The notes beneath the pieces were generated by a model that was given only the letters and a program-made list of their open reading frames with translations, searched no databases and was not told where the DNA came from. 64,000 nt of DNA from Pseudonocardia sp. CNS-004 (lineage in GTDB: Bacteria > Actinomycetota > Actinomycetes > Mycobacteriales > Pseudonocardiaceae). The position numbers were made by a program, and so were the translations under genes. This document shows, piece after piece, positions 11,801 through 21,492 of this stretch (its first letter is position 1; every line of letters starts with the position of its first letter). Location of the stretch: assembly GCA_001942185.1 (NCBI GenBank), contig MKJV01000090.1, positions 124,001-188,000 on the forward strand, given 5' to 3'.

Positions 11801-14800
11801 GGTTCGAGCCGCGCGGCGAGGACGGCCACCGGGCGGTCCAGCCCGGCGTCGGTGAAGCCCAGCCGCAGCGCGGAGTTCTGCTCCAGCAGGAGCGCGCAGG
11901 CCCGCCGCAGCGCGTCGACGTCCAGGCGGGAGTCGAGGTCGAACGCGTCCTGCGCGATGTAGACGTCGCCGTCGGCGGCGATCCGCGCCTGGAAGAACAG
12001 GCCCTCCTGCAGCGGGGAGAGCGGCCAGACGTCGGCCACCGGCACCGGCGTGGCCGCCTCGATCGCCGCCACGTCGCCCTGGGAGAGCGCGACGAGCGGG
12101 AAGTCCGACGGCGTGTGCCCGCGCAGCTCGCCGCACCCGGCCAGGGCGTGCAGCGCCTCGACCCACAGCGCCGCCAGCCCGGCGATCGCGTCCCGGCCGA
12201 GGATGCCGGTCGGCCAGGTCAAGGTGGCCGAGCCGTCCCCCAAAACGTTGATCTCGAGCGCGTCGACCGGCGAGCGGGGGTCCAGCCCCGAGCCGACGCC
12301 GGTGAAGCCCCAGTCGTCGGCGTCGCCACCCGCGGTCCGGCCGCGGTGGTTGAACACGATCTGCGGGGTGACGGCGGGCAGGCGCCCTCGTGGAGGTAGC
12401 GCAGGACGCCGTAGCCGATCCCGGCCGACGGGACCCGTAGCTGGTCCTTGACCAGCTTCGCCGCCCTGGCCAGCTGCGTGCCGTCGGCCCACGACACCGG
12501 ACCCGGGTCCAGCCGCACCGGGTAGATGCTGGTGAACGAGCCGACGGTCCGGGACAGGTCGAGGTGGGACCCGAAGAGGTCGTCCTCCCGGCCGTGCCCC
12601 TTCACCCGCAGCAGCACGGCCGTGCCCGCGTCGACGCCGCGCCCGCCGCGCCACCGCTGCAGCGCGAGGGCGAAGCCGGTGAGCAGGATGTCGTCGGCGC
12701 GGCCGTGGATCGCCTGTGCGAGGTCCCCGAACACCTCGGGGGGCAGGTCGACGGAGAGGGTGTCGGTGGTCGCGTCGACGTCGACGAGGGGGTCGAGCGC
12801 GCGGTCGCCGAGCGCCGGGTCGGGAGTGTCCAGCACCTCGCGCCAGTAGCGGAGCTCGGAACGGAAGTCGGCCTGCGCCACGATCTGCGCCCACGACCGG
12901 TACGAGGTGCCCACCGGCTCCGCCGCGGGCTCGCGCCCGGCCGCCACCTCCGGCCACGCGTCGGCGAGGTCGGCGGTCAGGATGCGCCAGGACACGCCGT
13001 CGATCACGAGGTGGTGCGCGACCAGCAGCAGCCGGTTCGCGTCCCGGAACCAGTGCGCGCGCAGCATGATCCCGGCGTGGGCGTCGAGCAGCGCGGCCGT
13101 GTCCCGGGTCGCCCGCTCGACGGCCGCCGCCGACGGGAGGTCCGCCGACTCGACGATCAACCCGGCCACATCGACGGCAGCGACCGGTGGCACCTCGATC
13201 GCCCCATCCCCACCCGTGAGTGGATACGAGTGCTCCTGCACTCGTATCCACTCACGACCGGGGACCACCGCCCGCAGCAAGGGATGCCGTTCGAGCACCA
13301 CGCGCAGGATGCGCTCCAGCCCCTCCCGCGTGAGCGCCGGGGGCGTGCGCACCAGCATCGACTGGAAGAAGTTCTCGAGCGGGATGCCTTCGGCCGCGAC
13401 CTCCGCCATGACCGGCGTGAGCGGCACCGGCCCGACGCCGTCGTCGCCTCCACGGCCGGCTCCGCGTCCTCCGCGAGGCCCGCGGCCAGCGCCTGCACGG
13501 TGGGCAGCCGGAAGATGTCGCGCGGCGTGATCCGCATCCCGGCGCGCCGGCCCGCCCGGACACCGCGATCGAGGTGATGCTGTCGCCGCCGAGGGCGAAG
13601 AAGTCGTCGTCGATGCCCACCCGGTCCAGCCGCAGCGCGTCGGAGAACAGGCCGCACAGCCGCTCCTCCCACTCGGTGCGCGGCCCCCGGTCGGACACCA
13701 GGCCCGCGAAGTCCGGGTCCGGCAGCGCGGCGCGGTCGAGCTTGCCGTTCGGGGTCAGCGGGAACGCGTCGAGCGCCACCACGATGGAGGGCACCATGTG
13801 TTCCGGCAGCGTCCGCGACACCTCGGCGCGCAACGCCTCCGCGTCCAACGACACCGGGTCGGCCGACCCGACCACGTAGCCGACGAGCCGCCCGTCCCGC
13901 ACGACGACCACCGCGCGCGTGACGCCGCCCGCGGCGACGAGCGCGGCCTCGATCTCCCCCGGCTCGATCCGGAAGCCGCGCACCTGCACCTGGTGGTCGC
14001 TGCGGCCGAGGATCTCCAGCACGCCGGTGTCGTCCCAGCGGGCGAGGTCGCCGCTGCGGTACATCCGCTCGCCCGCGGCGTTCGGGTCGGCGACGAACCG
14101 CTCGGCCGTGAGACCCGGCCGGTTCAGGTAGCCATAGGCCAGCTGCACGCCGGCGATGTACAGCTCACCGGCACGCCGGGCGGCACCGGGCGCAGCGCGG
14201 CGTCCAGCACGTGGAGCCGGGTGTTGGCGACCGGCCGCCCGACCGGGACCGACCGCCCGACCCGCCGTTCCGCCGTGTTCCACGCGGTGACGTCGATGGC
14301 GGCCTCGGTGGGGCCGTAGACGTTGTGCAACTCAGCAGTTCGTAGTTCGGTGATGCTGTCGAACCGGGCCACCACGTCGGCGGGGAGCGCCTCACCGCCG
14401 CAGATGACGCGCCGCAGCGACGTGCACCCGCGCACGGCCGGTTCCTCCAGGAACACCGAGAACATCGACGGCACGAACTGGGCCGTGGTGACCTGGTGGG
14501 CCCGGATCAGCTCCGCGAGGTACGCGGCGTCCTTGTGCCCCTCGGGCTTCGCGATCACCATCGTGGCGCCGGACATCAACGGCCAGAACAGCTCGCGCAG
14601 CGACGCGTCGAAGCTGGACGGGGTCTTGAGCAGGGTGGGTTCGCCCGGCTCCAGCCGGTAGGTCTCCTGCATCCAGGACAGGAAGTTGGCCGCGGCACCG
14701 TGCGGCACCACCACGCCCTTCGGGCGCCCGGTGGAGCCGGAGGTGTAGATGACGTAGGCGGGGTCGGCCGGCGAGACCGGGACGTCGGGGTTCGAGGCGT

Positions 14801-17800
14801 CCCCGGCTGCCGGGAAGGCCGCGGGATCGTCGATCACGTGGGCGGGCCGGGCGTCCTCGAGCACGAACGCGATCCGCTCGGCGGGATAGCCGGGATCGAC
14901 CGGCAGGTAGGCCGCACCCGCCTTGTGCACCGCGTACAGCGCGACGATGAGCTCCACCGAGCGTTCCAGTACCACGGCCACGACCGACCCGGGCGTGACG
15001 CCCTGCGCGGTGAGGCTGCGCGCGAGCCGGTTCGCCCGCGCGTTCAGCTCGCCGTAGCTGACGGACTCGCCGTCGAAGACGACCGCGGTGGTGCCGGGGG
15101 TGCGCGCCGCCCAGTGCTCGAAGCGGCTGCGCAGCGTGGGAGCGCCGAAGTCGTGCGCGGTGTCGTTGAACGTGTCGAGCACCAGCGCGCGCTCGTCCGG
15201 GTCGACCAGCTCCAGCCGCCCGACGGGCACCCCGGCATCGGCCGCCAGCTGCCCGAGGACCCGCGTGACCTGCCGCAGCAGCCGCCGGGCCAGGCCCTCG
15301 TCCACCAGGCCGACGTCGTACTTCACCTGCAGCAGCAGCCGCTCGCCCGGGAAGGCGACCATCGACACCGGGTAGTGCGAGAACGTGGTGGAGGTGAACC
15401 CGCGCACCGACAGGCCCTCGTCGGCCGGGGCGTAGACCTCGGGGAAGTTCTCGACGATCACGAGCGTGTCGAACAGCGTGCGCAGGCCCCGGGACCGGGT
15501 CAGGTCGGCGAGCCCGGCGTGCTGGTGGTCGAGCACCGCGGTCTGCTCGTCCTGCAGCCGGCGCACCACGGCGCCGACCGGCTCGTCCTTCGCCCACGAC
15601 ATCGGCACCGGCACGGTGTTGATCAGCAGCCCGACCACCGAGTCGACCCCGGGCACCGAGTTGCCCGCCCGCCCCGACACGGTGGAGCCGAACACGACCG
15701 AGTCCTCGCCGAGCGTGCCGCCCAGCAGCAGCCCCCACGCGGCGTGCAGCACCGTGCTCAGGGTGACGCCCAGCTCGCGGGCGGCACCGGCCAGCGCCGC
15801 CGTCTGCTCGGCGGTGAGCTCCTCGGCGACGATGCGGTGCTCGCCGACCGTAGCGCCCGGGTCGGCGTCGACGAGCAGCGTCGGCTCGTCGACCCCGGCC
15901 AGCGCCTCGGCCCACGCCGCCTCGGTCTCGCGCGCGTCGGCACCGGCGATGGCGGCGATGTGCTGGCCCAGCGCCACGGCGGGCAGGCCGTGCAGGGTGC
16001 CGCGGTAGGCGTCGACGATGTCGTTGAACATCAACGGGTACGACCAGCCGTCGGCGATGATGTGGTGCATCGTCTGCACCAGCCGGTGGTCGGTGGGGGT
16101 CAGCGACACCACGGTGTGGCGCAGCAGCGGCGGCGCGGCCAGCACGAAGGGCCGGGCCCGGTCGGCGGCGGCCACCCGCTCCAGCTCGGCGACGGCGTCG
16201 GCGTACGGGCGGTCGGTGAGGTCGACGACCTGCCAGTCGAGCTCGACCTGCCCGCTGACGACCTGCACGATCCGCCCGTCGGCGAGGTCGCGGAAACCGG
16301 CGCGCAGCGCGGGGTGGCGCTCGACCGTCGCGGCGACCGCGTCCCTCAGCGCGTCGGCGTCGAGGGGGCCTGCGAGCTCGGCGATCTGCTGGATGCGGTA
16401 GGTGTCCACCGACTCGTCGTCGTAGCCCGCGTGGAAGTACATGCCCTGCTGCAGGGGCAGCAGCGGCAGCACGTCCGCCAGGCCGGGCACCTCGCGTTCC
16501 AGCTCCGCCACGTCGGAGGGGGCCAGCTCGACGAGCGGGAAGTCCGACGGCGTGAACCCGGCCACCTCCTCGTCGGTGGCGATGGTGGCGAGCATCCGCA
16601 GCCAGCGCTGTGCCAGGTCGCGGACCTCGGCCTCGTCGAGCACCGCTGCCGGCCAGCTGAAGCGGGCCGACAGCACCGGGCCGTCGGCGGTGTCGACGGT
16701 GATGGCGTTGATCTCGACAGCGCGGGGCAGCGGCATGCGGGGGTCGCGGTCCTCGCCCACCTCGGCGCCCGCGGCGAACCGGCCGAGGTAGTTGAACAGC
16801 AATGCGGGCGCGACCGCGAGGCCGGACCCCGCATCGGTGAGGTGGCGCAGGGCGCCGTAGCTCAGCCCGTTGCCGGGGACGGCGCGCAACTGCTCCTTGA
16901 TCCCCTTCACCACCGCGGCCGGGCCGCCGGCCGGCACGTCGAGGGCGACCGGGTAGAGCGTGGTGAACCAGCCGACGGTGCGCGACAGGTCGATGGCGCC
17001 GGGCACCAACTCGGCCTCGCGACCGTGGCCCTCCATCTCGAGGAGGAGCCGGGAGCCGCCGTCTCCCCGCCACTGCGTGACCGCCAGCGCCAGCGCCGCC
17101 ACCAGCGCGTCGTTCACGCCGCCGTGGATCGCGGCCGGCACCGCGGTGAGCAGCGGCTCGGTGAGCCCGCTCGGCAGCGTCACGGTCAGCGCCCGCTCGG
17201 TGGCGACCGTGTCGAGCGCCGGGTCCAGCGGGCGTCGGCCGATCACCGGGTTCGGGGCGGCCACCGTCTCCCGCCAGAAGGCGAGGTCGTCGTCGAACGC
17301 GCCGGACCGCGCGGCGTCGGCGAGCGCCAGCGCCCACTCGCGGAAGGAGGCCGACCGGTCGAGGGGGCGGCCCGCGTGCAGCGCCTCCAGGTCCTCGGCC
17401 AGGATGCGCAGCGAAACGCCGTCCACCACCACGTGGTGGACGACCACGATCAGCCGGCCCGGCAGCTCGCCCCGGTCCAGCCAGACGAACTCGACCATCC
17501 GGCCCGCGGCCGCGTCGAGCCGGGCCGCGGCCTCCCGGACCACCCGCTCGTCGACCGCGGCATCCTCGGCGCTCAGCCGGACGTGCGTGACCGACGGCTC
17601 CGGGCGTCGGGGGCACCCGGACCGTCGGCCGCCCGTCCGCACCGGTGCCGACGACGGCGCGCAGCACGTCGTGGTGTCGCAGCAGCCGGGTGGCCAGCTC
17701 CGCGAGCCGGTCCCGGGTGAGCCCGTCCGGGGCGGGCACCGTGATCGACTGGTAGAACCCCGCCGAGGGCCCGGTCTCCCACTGCCACTCGGCCACCGGG

Positions 17801-19675
17801 GTCGCCGGCAACTCGCCGACCGGCTCGACCACGGTGCGCGCGGTGGCAGGCTCCGCGTCGGCGGCGACGAGCGCCAGCGCCGCCGGGGTGCGCAGCTCGA
17901 ACACCTCGCGCGGCCGCACCGCGAGCCCGGCCCGGCGAGCCCTGCTCACCACCCCGATCGCGACGATGCTGTCGCCGCCCAGTGCGAAGAAGTCCTCGTC
18001 GGCGCCGACCTCGGGCAGCCCGAGCACCTCGGCGAATATCCCGCACAGCGCGTGCTCGCGCGGGGTGCGCGCCCGCCGGCCCACGGCGCGCTGCTCCCGC
18101 TGCCGCGGTTCGGGCAGGGCGCGGCGGTCCACCTTGCCGTTCGGAGTCAGCGGGAACGCGTCCAGCACCGTGACGGTGCTGGGCACCATGTACTCCGGCA
18201 GGCGGTCGGCGCACCACCGGCGCAGCTCGTCCTCGGTGACGGCCCCGGCGGCGAGGGCGTAGCCGGCCAGGTACTTCGCGCCCGCGGCGTTGTCGCGCGC
18301 CATCACCACGGCCTGCCGCACCTGCGGGTGCGTGGCCAGCGCCGCCTCGACCTCCTCCAGCTCGAGGCGCATGCCGCGGATCTTCACCTGGTTGTCGGCC
18401 CGGCCCAGGAACTCCAGCGACCCGTCCTCGTGCCAGCGCGCCAGGTCGCCGGTGCGGTAGAGGCGCTCCCCCGGTGCGAACGGGTTGGCGACGAACCGTG
18501 CCGCGGTCAGACCGGGGGCGTGACGTAGCCGCGGCCGAGCAGGAACCCGGCCGCGTACAGCTCGCCGCCGACCCCCACCGGCACCGGGCGCAGGTCGTCG
18601 TCGAGCACGTACAGCTGCGTGCTCGGGTTGGGCCGCCCGATCGACGTGGCGATCCGCTCCGCGTTGTCCCGGTAGATCACGTGCGAGACGCCGATCGTGG
18701 CCTCGGCGGGGCCGTACCCGTGGTAGAGCGTGGTGGTCAGCCGGCTGCGGAACCGCTCGAACAGCTCCGGCGTCAGTACCTCGCCGCCGCACCACACGTG
18801 CCCCAGCCCGTCGAGCTTCGTGGTGCCGCGCGCCATCTCCAGCAGCACGTCGAGCATCGAGGACACGAGGTAGACGAACGTGACGCCCTCGGTGGCGATC
18901 AGGTCGAGCAGGTACTGCGGGTCCCGGTCGCGCCGGGCTCGGCGACCACCACGTAACCGCCGGACACGAGCGGCAGCAGGATCTCGTTCACCGAGATGTC
19001 GAACGACAGCGGCGCCTTGAACAGCGCCGCGTCCCCCGGGCCGAAGTGCAGGATCTTCTCCACCTGCCACTGCAGCCGGTTGCAGATCGCCTCGTGCCGG
19101 ATCATGGCGCCCTTGGGACGGCCGGTCGATCCGGACGTGAACATCACGTAGGCGAGCCGCGGCGGCTCGATGTGCACGGCGGGCGCCCGGGCGGGGAGGG
19201 CCGCGTAGGCCCACGCGTCGAGGTCGACCACGACCTCCGGTACGAGCGGCGCGTCACCGGCCGACGCCGTCACCACCAGCACCGCGCCCGCGTCGCCGAG
19301 CACCTGCGCGCGCCGCTCCCGCGGCCACTCCGGGTCGACCGGCACGAACGCCCCACCCGCCACCATGATCGCCAGCACCGAGACGACCATCTCCGCCGAC
19401 CGCGGCAGGTGGACCCCGACGACCTGCTCGGCGCCGACGCCGCGCGAAAGGAGGTGGTGGGCGAGCTGGTGGACCCGCTGCGCCAGCTCCGCGTAGGTGA
19501 GCTGCACCGACTGCCCGTCCCGGGCGTCGGCCACCAGCGCCAGCGCGTCGGGGTGCGCCGCCACGGCCTCGGCGAACATCTCGGCGACCGTGGTGGTGTG
19601 CGAGGGCGGCGTCGCGTCGTTCCACTCGGCCAGCGCCTCGAGCCGTTCGACCAGGGTGTCGCGCTCGATGGTCAT
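1..19675 (-). CDS. Hydroxamate siderophore NRPS, five modules visible, continues past window start
   Basis: Multimodular non-ribosomal peptide synthetase, cytoplasmic, assembling a hydroxyornithine-rich peptide siderophore. Domain order is A-T-E / C-A-T-E / C-A-T-E / C-A-T-E / C-A, with the frame still open at position 1 just after the A10 motif (NGKLDVAALPA). The ATG start is preceded by GGGAGAGG. Each A domain shows the A3 core (YTSGSTGRPKG or FTSGSTGRPKG) and each visible T domain the GGDSI phosphopantetheine site. It is the last visible gene of an iron-box operon, 50 bp after the second ABC gene. Eleven frame changes interrupt it, near 18,943, 18,515, 17,612, 14,170, 13,550, 13,440, 12,388, 11,140, 6,895, 5,300 and 4,525. 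Ten fit a missing base and one (17,612) fits an extra C; conserved motifs resume in the new frame each time, so I read one gene. No MbtH-like gene, formyltransferase or thioesterase is visible in the window. Confidence 0.93.
1087..1126. repeat. In-frame palindromic element, copy 1 (in A domain of module 5)
   Basis: Left arm GTGAGTGGGAACGAG and right arm CTCGTATCCACTCAC (13 of 15 paired) around a short loop. It shares arms and the trailing GAC with copy 2 at 13,216. It is translated as part of the NRPS between motifs A2 and A3, where related A domains show only a variable linker, and it does not break the frame. Confidence 0.75.
4555..4599. repeat. Three 15-bp tandem repeats in A-T linker of module 4
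   Basis: The unit gggctcggcgatcgc occurs three times, the second copy with one mismatch, encoding an Ile-Ala-Glu-Pro-rich linker between the A and T domains. It appears to be a flexible linker expanded by slippage. A frame change lies just downstream, near 4,525. Confidence 0.9.
6091..6135. repeat. Three exact 15-bp tandem repeats in NRPS linker
   Basis: The unit tcggacagggtgcgt occurs three times head to tail without mismatch. On the coding (minus) strand it gives three copies of Glu-Arg-Thr-Leu-Ser in the linker between the C and A domains of module 4. A 15-bp unit preserves the frame, so copy number can vary without harm. Confidence 0.95.
7465..12050 (-). other. NRPS module 3: C-A(hydroxyornithine)-T-E
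   Basis: The A domain (FDMSWEEL at A4) gives residues D-M-E-N-L-G-L-I-N, which I recall as the code for N5-hydroxyornithine in coelichelin synthetase module 3. The E domain is canonical (HHLVVDG, EGHGRE, RTVGWFT, FNYLGRF), so D-hydroxyornithine is expected. The C domain carries TRHLLLWDGWS where HHxxxDG is expected, as does the C domain of module 5. The C and A domains of modules 3 and 5 are visibly closer to each other than to those of modules 2 and 4, suggesting duplication. Confidence 0.82.
12050..16490 (-). other. NRPS module 2: C-A-T-E with unassigned A code and degenerate E
   Basis: The C domain has a canonical MHHIIADG motif, suited to a D-configured donor. The A domain has FDASLREL at A4, and I derive residues D-A-R-Q-I-G-V-I-D. 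I recognise no match; the surrounding framework (HNVYGPTEAAIDVT) resembles serine-type domains, but the pocket differs. The E domain keeps HHLVIDG but has KGHGRE for EGHGRE, RTVGSFT for RTVGWFT and FNHRGR for FNYLGR, so epimerisation is doubtful. A palindromic element lies in frame at the start of E2. Confidence 0.75.
13216..13255. repeat. In-frame palindromic element, copy 2 (N-terminal part of E domain, module 2)
   Basis: Perfect 17-bp inverted repeat: GTGAGTGGATACGAGTG, six-base loop ctcctg, CACTCGTATCCACTCAC. It lies inside the NRPS coding frame, adding residues such as REWIRVQEHSYPLT that the E domains of modules 1, 3 and 4 lack. The same sequence recurs 12 kb away in a different domain type, so it is a dispersed element rather than part of the domain. 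Confidence 0.85.
16490..19675 (-). other. NRPS module 1: A-T-E (starter)
   Basis: Loading module without a C domain. The A domain core near A4 reads FDISVNEI. Aligning with GrsA-Phe gives specificity residues D-I-N-Y-W-G-G-I-G plus the invariant Lys. From memory this is the code of coelichelin synthetase module 1, which activates N5-formyl-N5-hydroxyornithine. The T domain (GGDSI) is followed by an intact epimerase (HHVVVDGVS, EGHGRE, RTVGWFT, FNYLGRF), so the residue should be passed on in D form. Three frame changes fall here. The acyl group is inferred only: no N-acyltransferase is visible. Confidence 0.8.
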
Positions 19676-19725
19676 ACCTCTCCCACCAAGTCCTTTCGGA
19701 GGTTCGGGTCAGGCGTGGGATGTCG

Positions 19726-21492
19726 TCAGGCGTGGGAAGTCGTGGTGCGGGAGCGCCATGCGCCCCACAGCTGCGCGTAGCGGCCGCCGGCCGCGAGGAG
19801 CTCGGCGTGGGTGCCGGACTCGACGACGTGCCCGTGCTCGAGCACGATCACGCGGTCGGCGGACGCGGCCTGGGTGAGGCGGTGGGCGACGATCAACGTG
19901 GTGCGCCCGGCCGTGGCGGCCGCCGCCGACTGCTCCAGCCCGCGCGCGCCGAGGCTCCCGGCCTCCGCGGTGGCCTCGTCGAGGATCGCCACGGCCGGGT
20001 CGCGCAGCACCAGCCGCGCCAGCGCGAGCTGCTGGGCCTGGGCGGCGGTGAGGTCGCGGCCGCCCTCCCCCACCCGGGTCTCGATCCCGTCGGGCAGCGC
20101 GTCGACCCAGTCGAGGGCGTCGACGCACGCCAGCGCGGCGCGCACCTCGTCGGCGGTGGCGTCCGGGCGGGCGAGGCGGACGTCGTCGGCGAGCGGCCCG
20201 GCGAACACGTGCACCTCCTGGCTGACGATCGCCACGCGGCAGCGCACCTGTTCCGGGGCGAGCTCGGGCAGCGGGACCCCGCCCAGGCGCACCGAGCCCC
20301 CCGTGGGGACGAGCAGCCCGGCGGCGATGGCCGCGAGGGTGGTCTTCCCGGCGCCGGTGGAGCCGACGAGCGCGACCCGCTCCCCCGCCTCGATCCGGAC
20401 GCCGACGCCGTGGAGCACGGCGACGCCGGGCTCGTAGCCGAACACGATGTCGGTCAGCTCCAGCGAGGAGTCGGCGGGCAGCCGGGCCGGCCGCAGCGCG
20501 GCGGGAGCGTCCTGCGGGATGCGCACGACGCCGACCAGCCGGGCCAGGCCCGCACCCGCCGACTGCACCTCGTCGAAGCTGTGCAGCACCGTGCCCACCG
20601 GGTCGAAGAGGCGGTGGAACAGCAGCGCGGCCGCCGTGGCCGCACCGACGGTGACGACCCCCTGCCGGACCAGCAGGAACCCGACGACCAGCACCACCGA
20701 GAGGCCCACGAACTCGGCCCGGTTGGTGCGGCCGACGAAGCGGGTGAAGAGCGTGACGATCCCGATGGAGAGGTCCCGCGCGCGGGCGGCGGCACCGTCG
20801 ATCTCGGTGAGGTGCCGGCGCTCCAGGCCGTAGGCGTGCACCGTGCGCGCCCCCACCATGCTCTCCATCAGCGCCTGGGAGCGGGCCGCCACGGCCTTGC
20901 GCTGGTCGGCGTACATCGGGGCCGACCGCGGCAGGTACCACCGCAGGCCCAGGACGTACAGCGGCACGGCGGCCAGCCCGGCGAGCCCGAGCCGCCAGTC
21001 CAGGCCCGTCATCGCGGCGATGCCGAGCACGGCCACCAACAGCGACGAGAGCACCTTCGGCAGCACCTCGGTGACCGCACGGCCGATGGTGTTGACGTCG
21101 TCGCCGATGCGCGAGAGCAGGTCACCCTTGCCGGCCTTCTCGACCACGGAGTTCGGCAGTGTCAGCGCACGCTGCACGACCCGTTCCCGCAGCGTGGCCA
21201 GCACGGTCTCGCCGAGCCTGCTCGTCAGGTACGTGGACGCCCCGGAGCTGATGCCGCCGACGACCGCGGCCACGACCAGCACGACGGCGACGGTGCTCAA
21301 GGACGCCGACTCCGCGTGGCCGCCGACCCGGTCGACGAGCTCACCGAAGACGTAGGCCGGCGCGACGGCGGCGGCCGCCGCGACCAGCCCGACGGCCACG
21401 GTGACCACGACCAGCGGGAGGTGCCTGCGCAGCTCGGTGAACAGCCACGCCCAGGACTCGCGCGGGCCTGCGATGGGGAGGAGGTCGGCCAT
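19726..21492 (-). CDS. ABC transporter half-subunit with intact Walker sites and degenerate signature
   Basis: 588-residue TMD-NBD half transporter, uninterrupted. The N-terminal half has six hydrophobic segments; the C-terminal ATPase has Walker A GSTGAGKTT, Q-loop SQE, Walker B AILDEAT and H-loop AHRL. The ABC signature is degenerate: LTAAQ instead of LSGGQ. It starts at the stop of the preceding half transporter (TGATG, one-base overlap), implying a translationally coupled heterodimer. Its place between the ornithine hydroxylase and the NRPS in an iron-box operon suggests siderophore export, or uptake in the manner of IrtAB; no siderophore-interacting reductase domain is present. The last codons are followed by a short duplicated segment (cccacgcctgac twice) before the NRPS. 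Confidence 0.9.
   Translation of the reverse strand: MADLLPIAGPRESWAWLFTELRRHLPLVVVTVAVGLVAAAAAVAPAYVFGELVDRVGGHAESASLSTVAVVLVVAAVVGGISSGASTYLTSRLGETVLATLRERVVQRALTLPNSVVEKAGKGDLLSRIGDDVNTIGRAVTEVLPKVLSSLLVAVLGIAAMTGLDWRLGLAGLAAVPLYVLGLRWYLPRSAPMYADQRKAVAARSQALMESMVGARTVHAYGLERRHLTEIDGAAARARDLSIGIVTLFTRFVGRTNRAEFVGLSVVLVVGFLLVRQGVVTVGAATAAALLFHRLFDPVGTVLHSFDEVQSAGAGLARLVGVVRIPQDAPAALRPARLPADSSLELTDIVFGYEPGVAVLHGVGVRIEAGERVALVGSTGAGKTTLAAIAAGLLVPTGGSVRLGGVPLPELAPEQVRCRVAIVSQEVHVFAGPLADDVRLARPDATADEVRAALACVDALDWVDALPDGIETRVGEGGRDLTAAQAQQLALARLVLRDPAVAILDEATAEAGSLGARGLEQSAAAATAGRTTLIVAHRLTQAASADRVIVLEHGHVVESGTHAELLAAGGRYAQLWGAWRSRTTTSHA

Noticed and set aside
12050..16490. Serine or arginine assignment for the module 2 A domain
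   Set aside because: The framework looks serine-like, but the derived pocket residues D-A-R-Q-I-G-V-I-D do not match a code I can name with confidence.
1..19675. NRPS as a decayed pseudogene
   Set aside because: Catalytic motifs resume intact after each frame change, ten of eleven changes are single missing bases, and similar changes occur in unrelated genes such as katG and the response regulator. Sequencing error explains this better.
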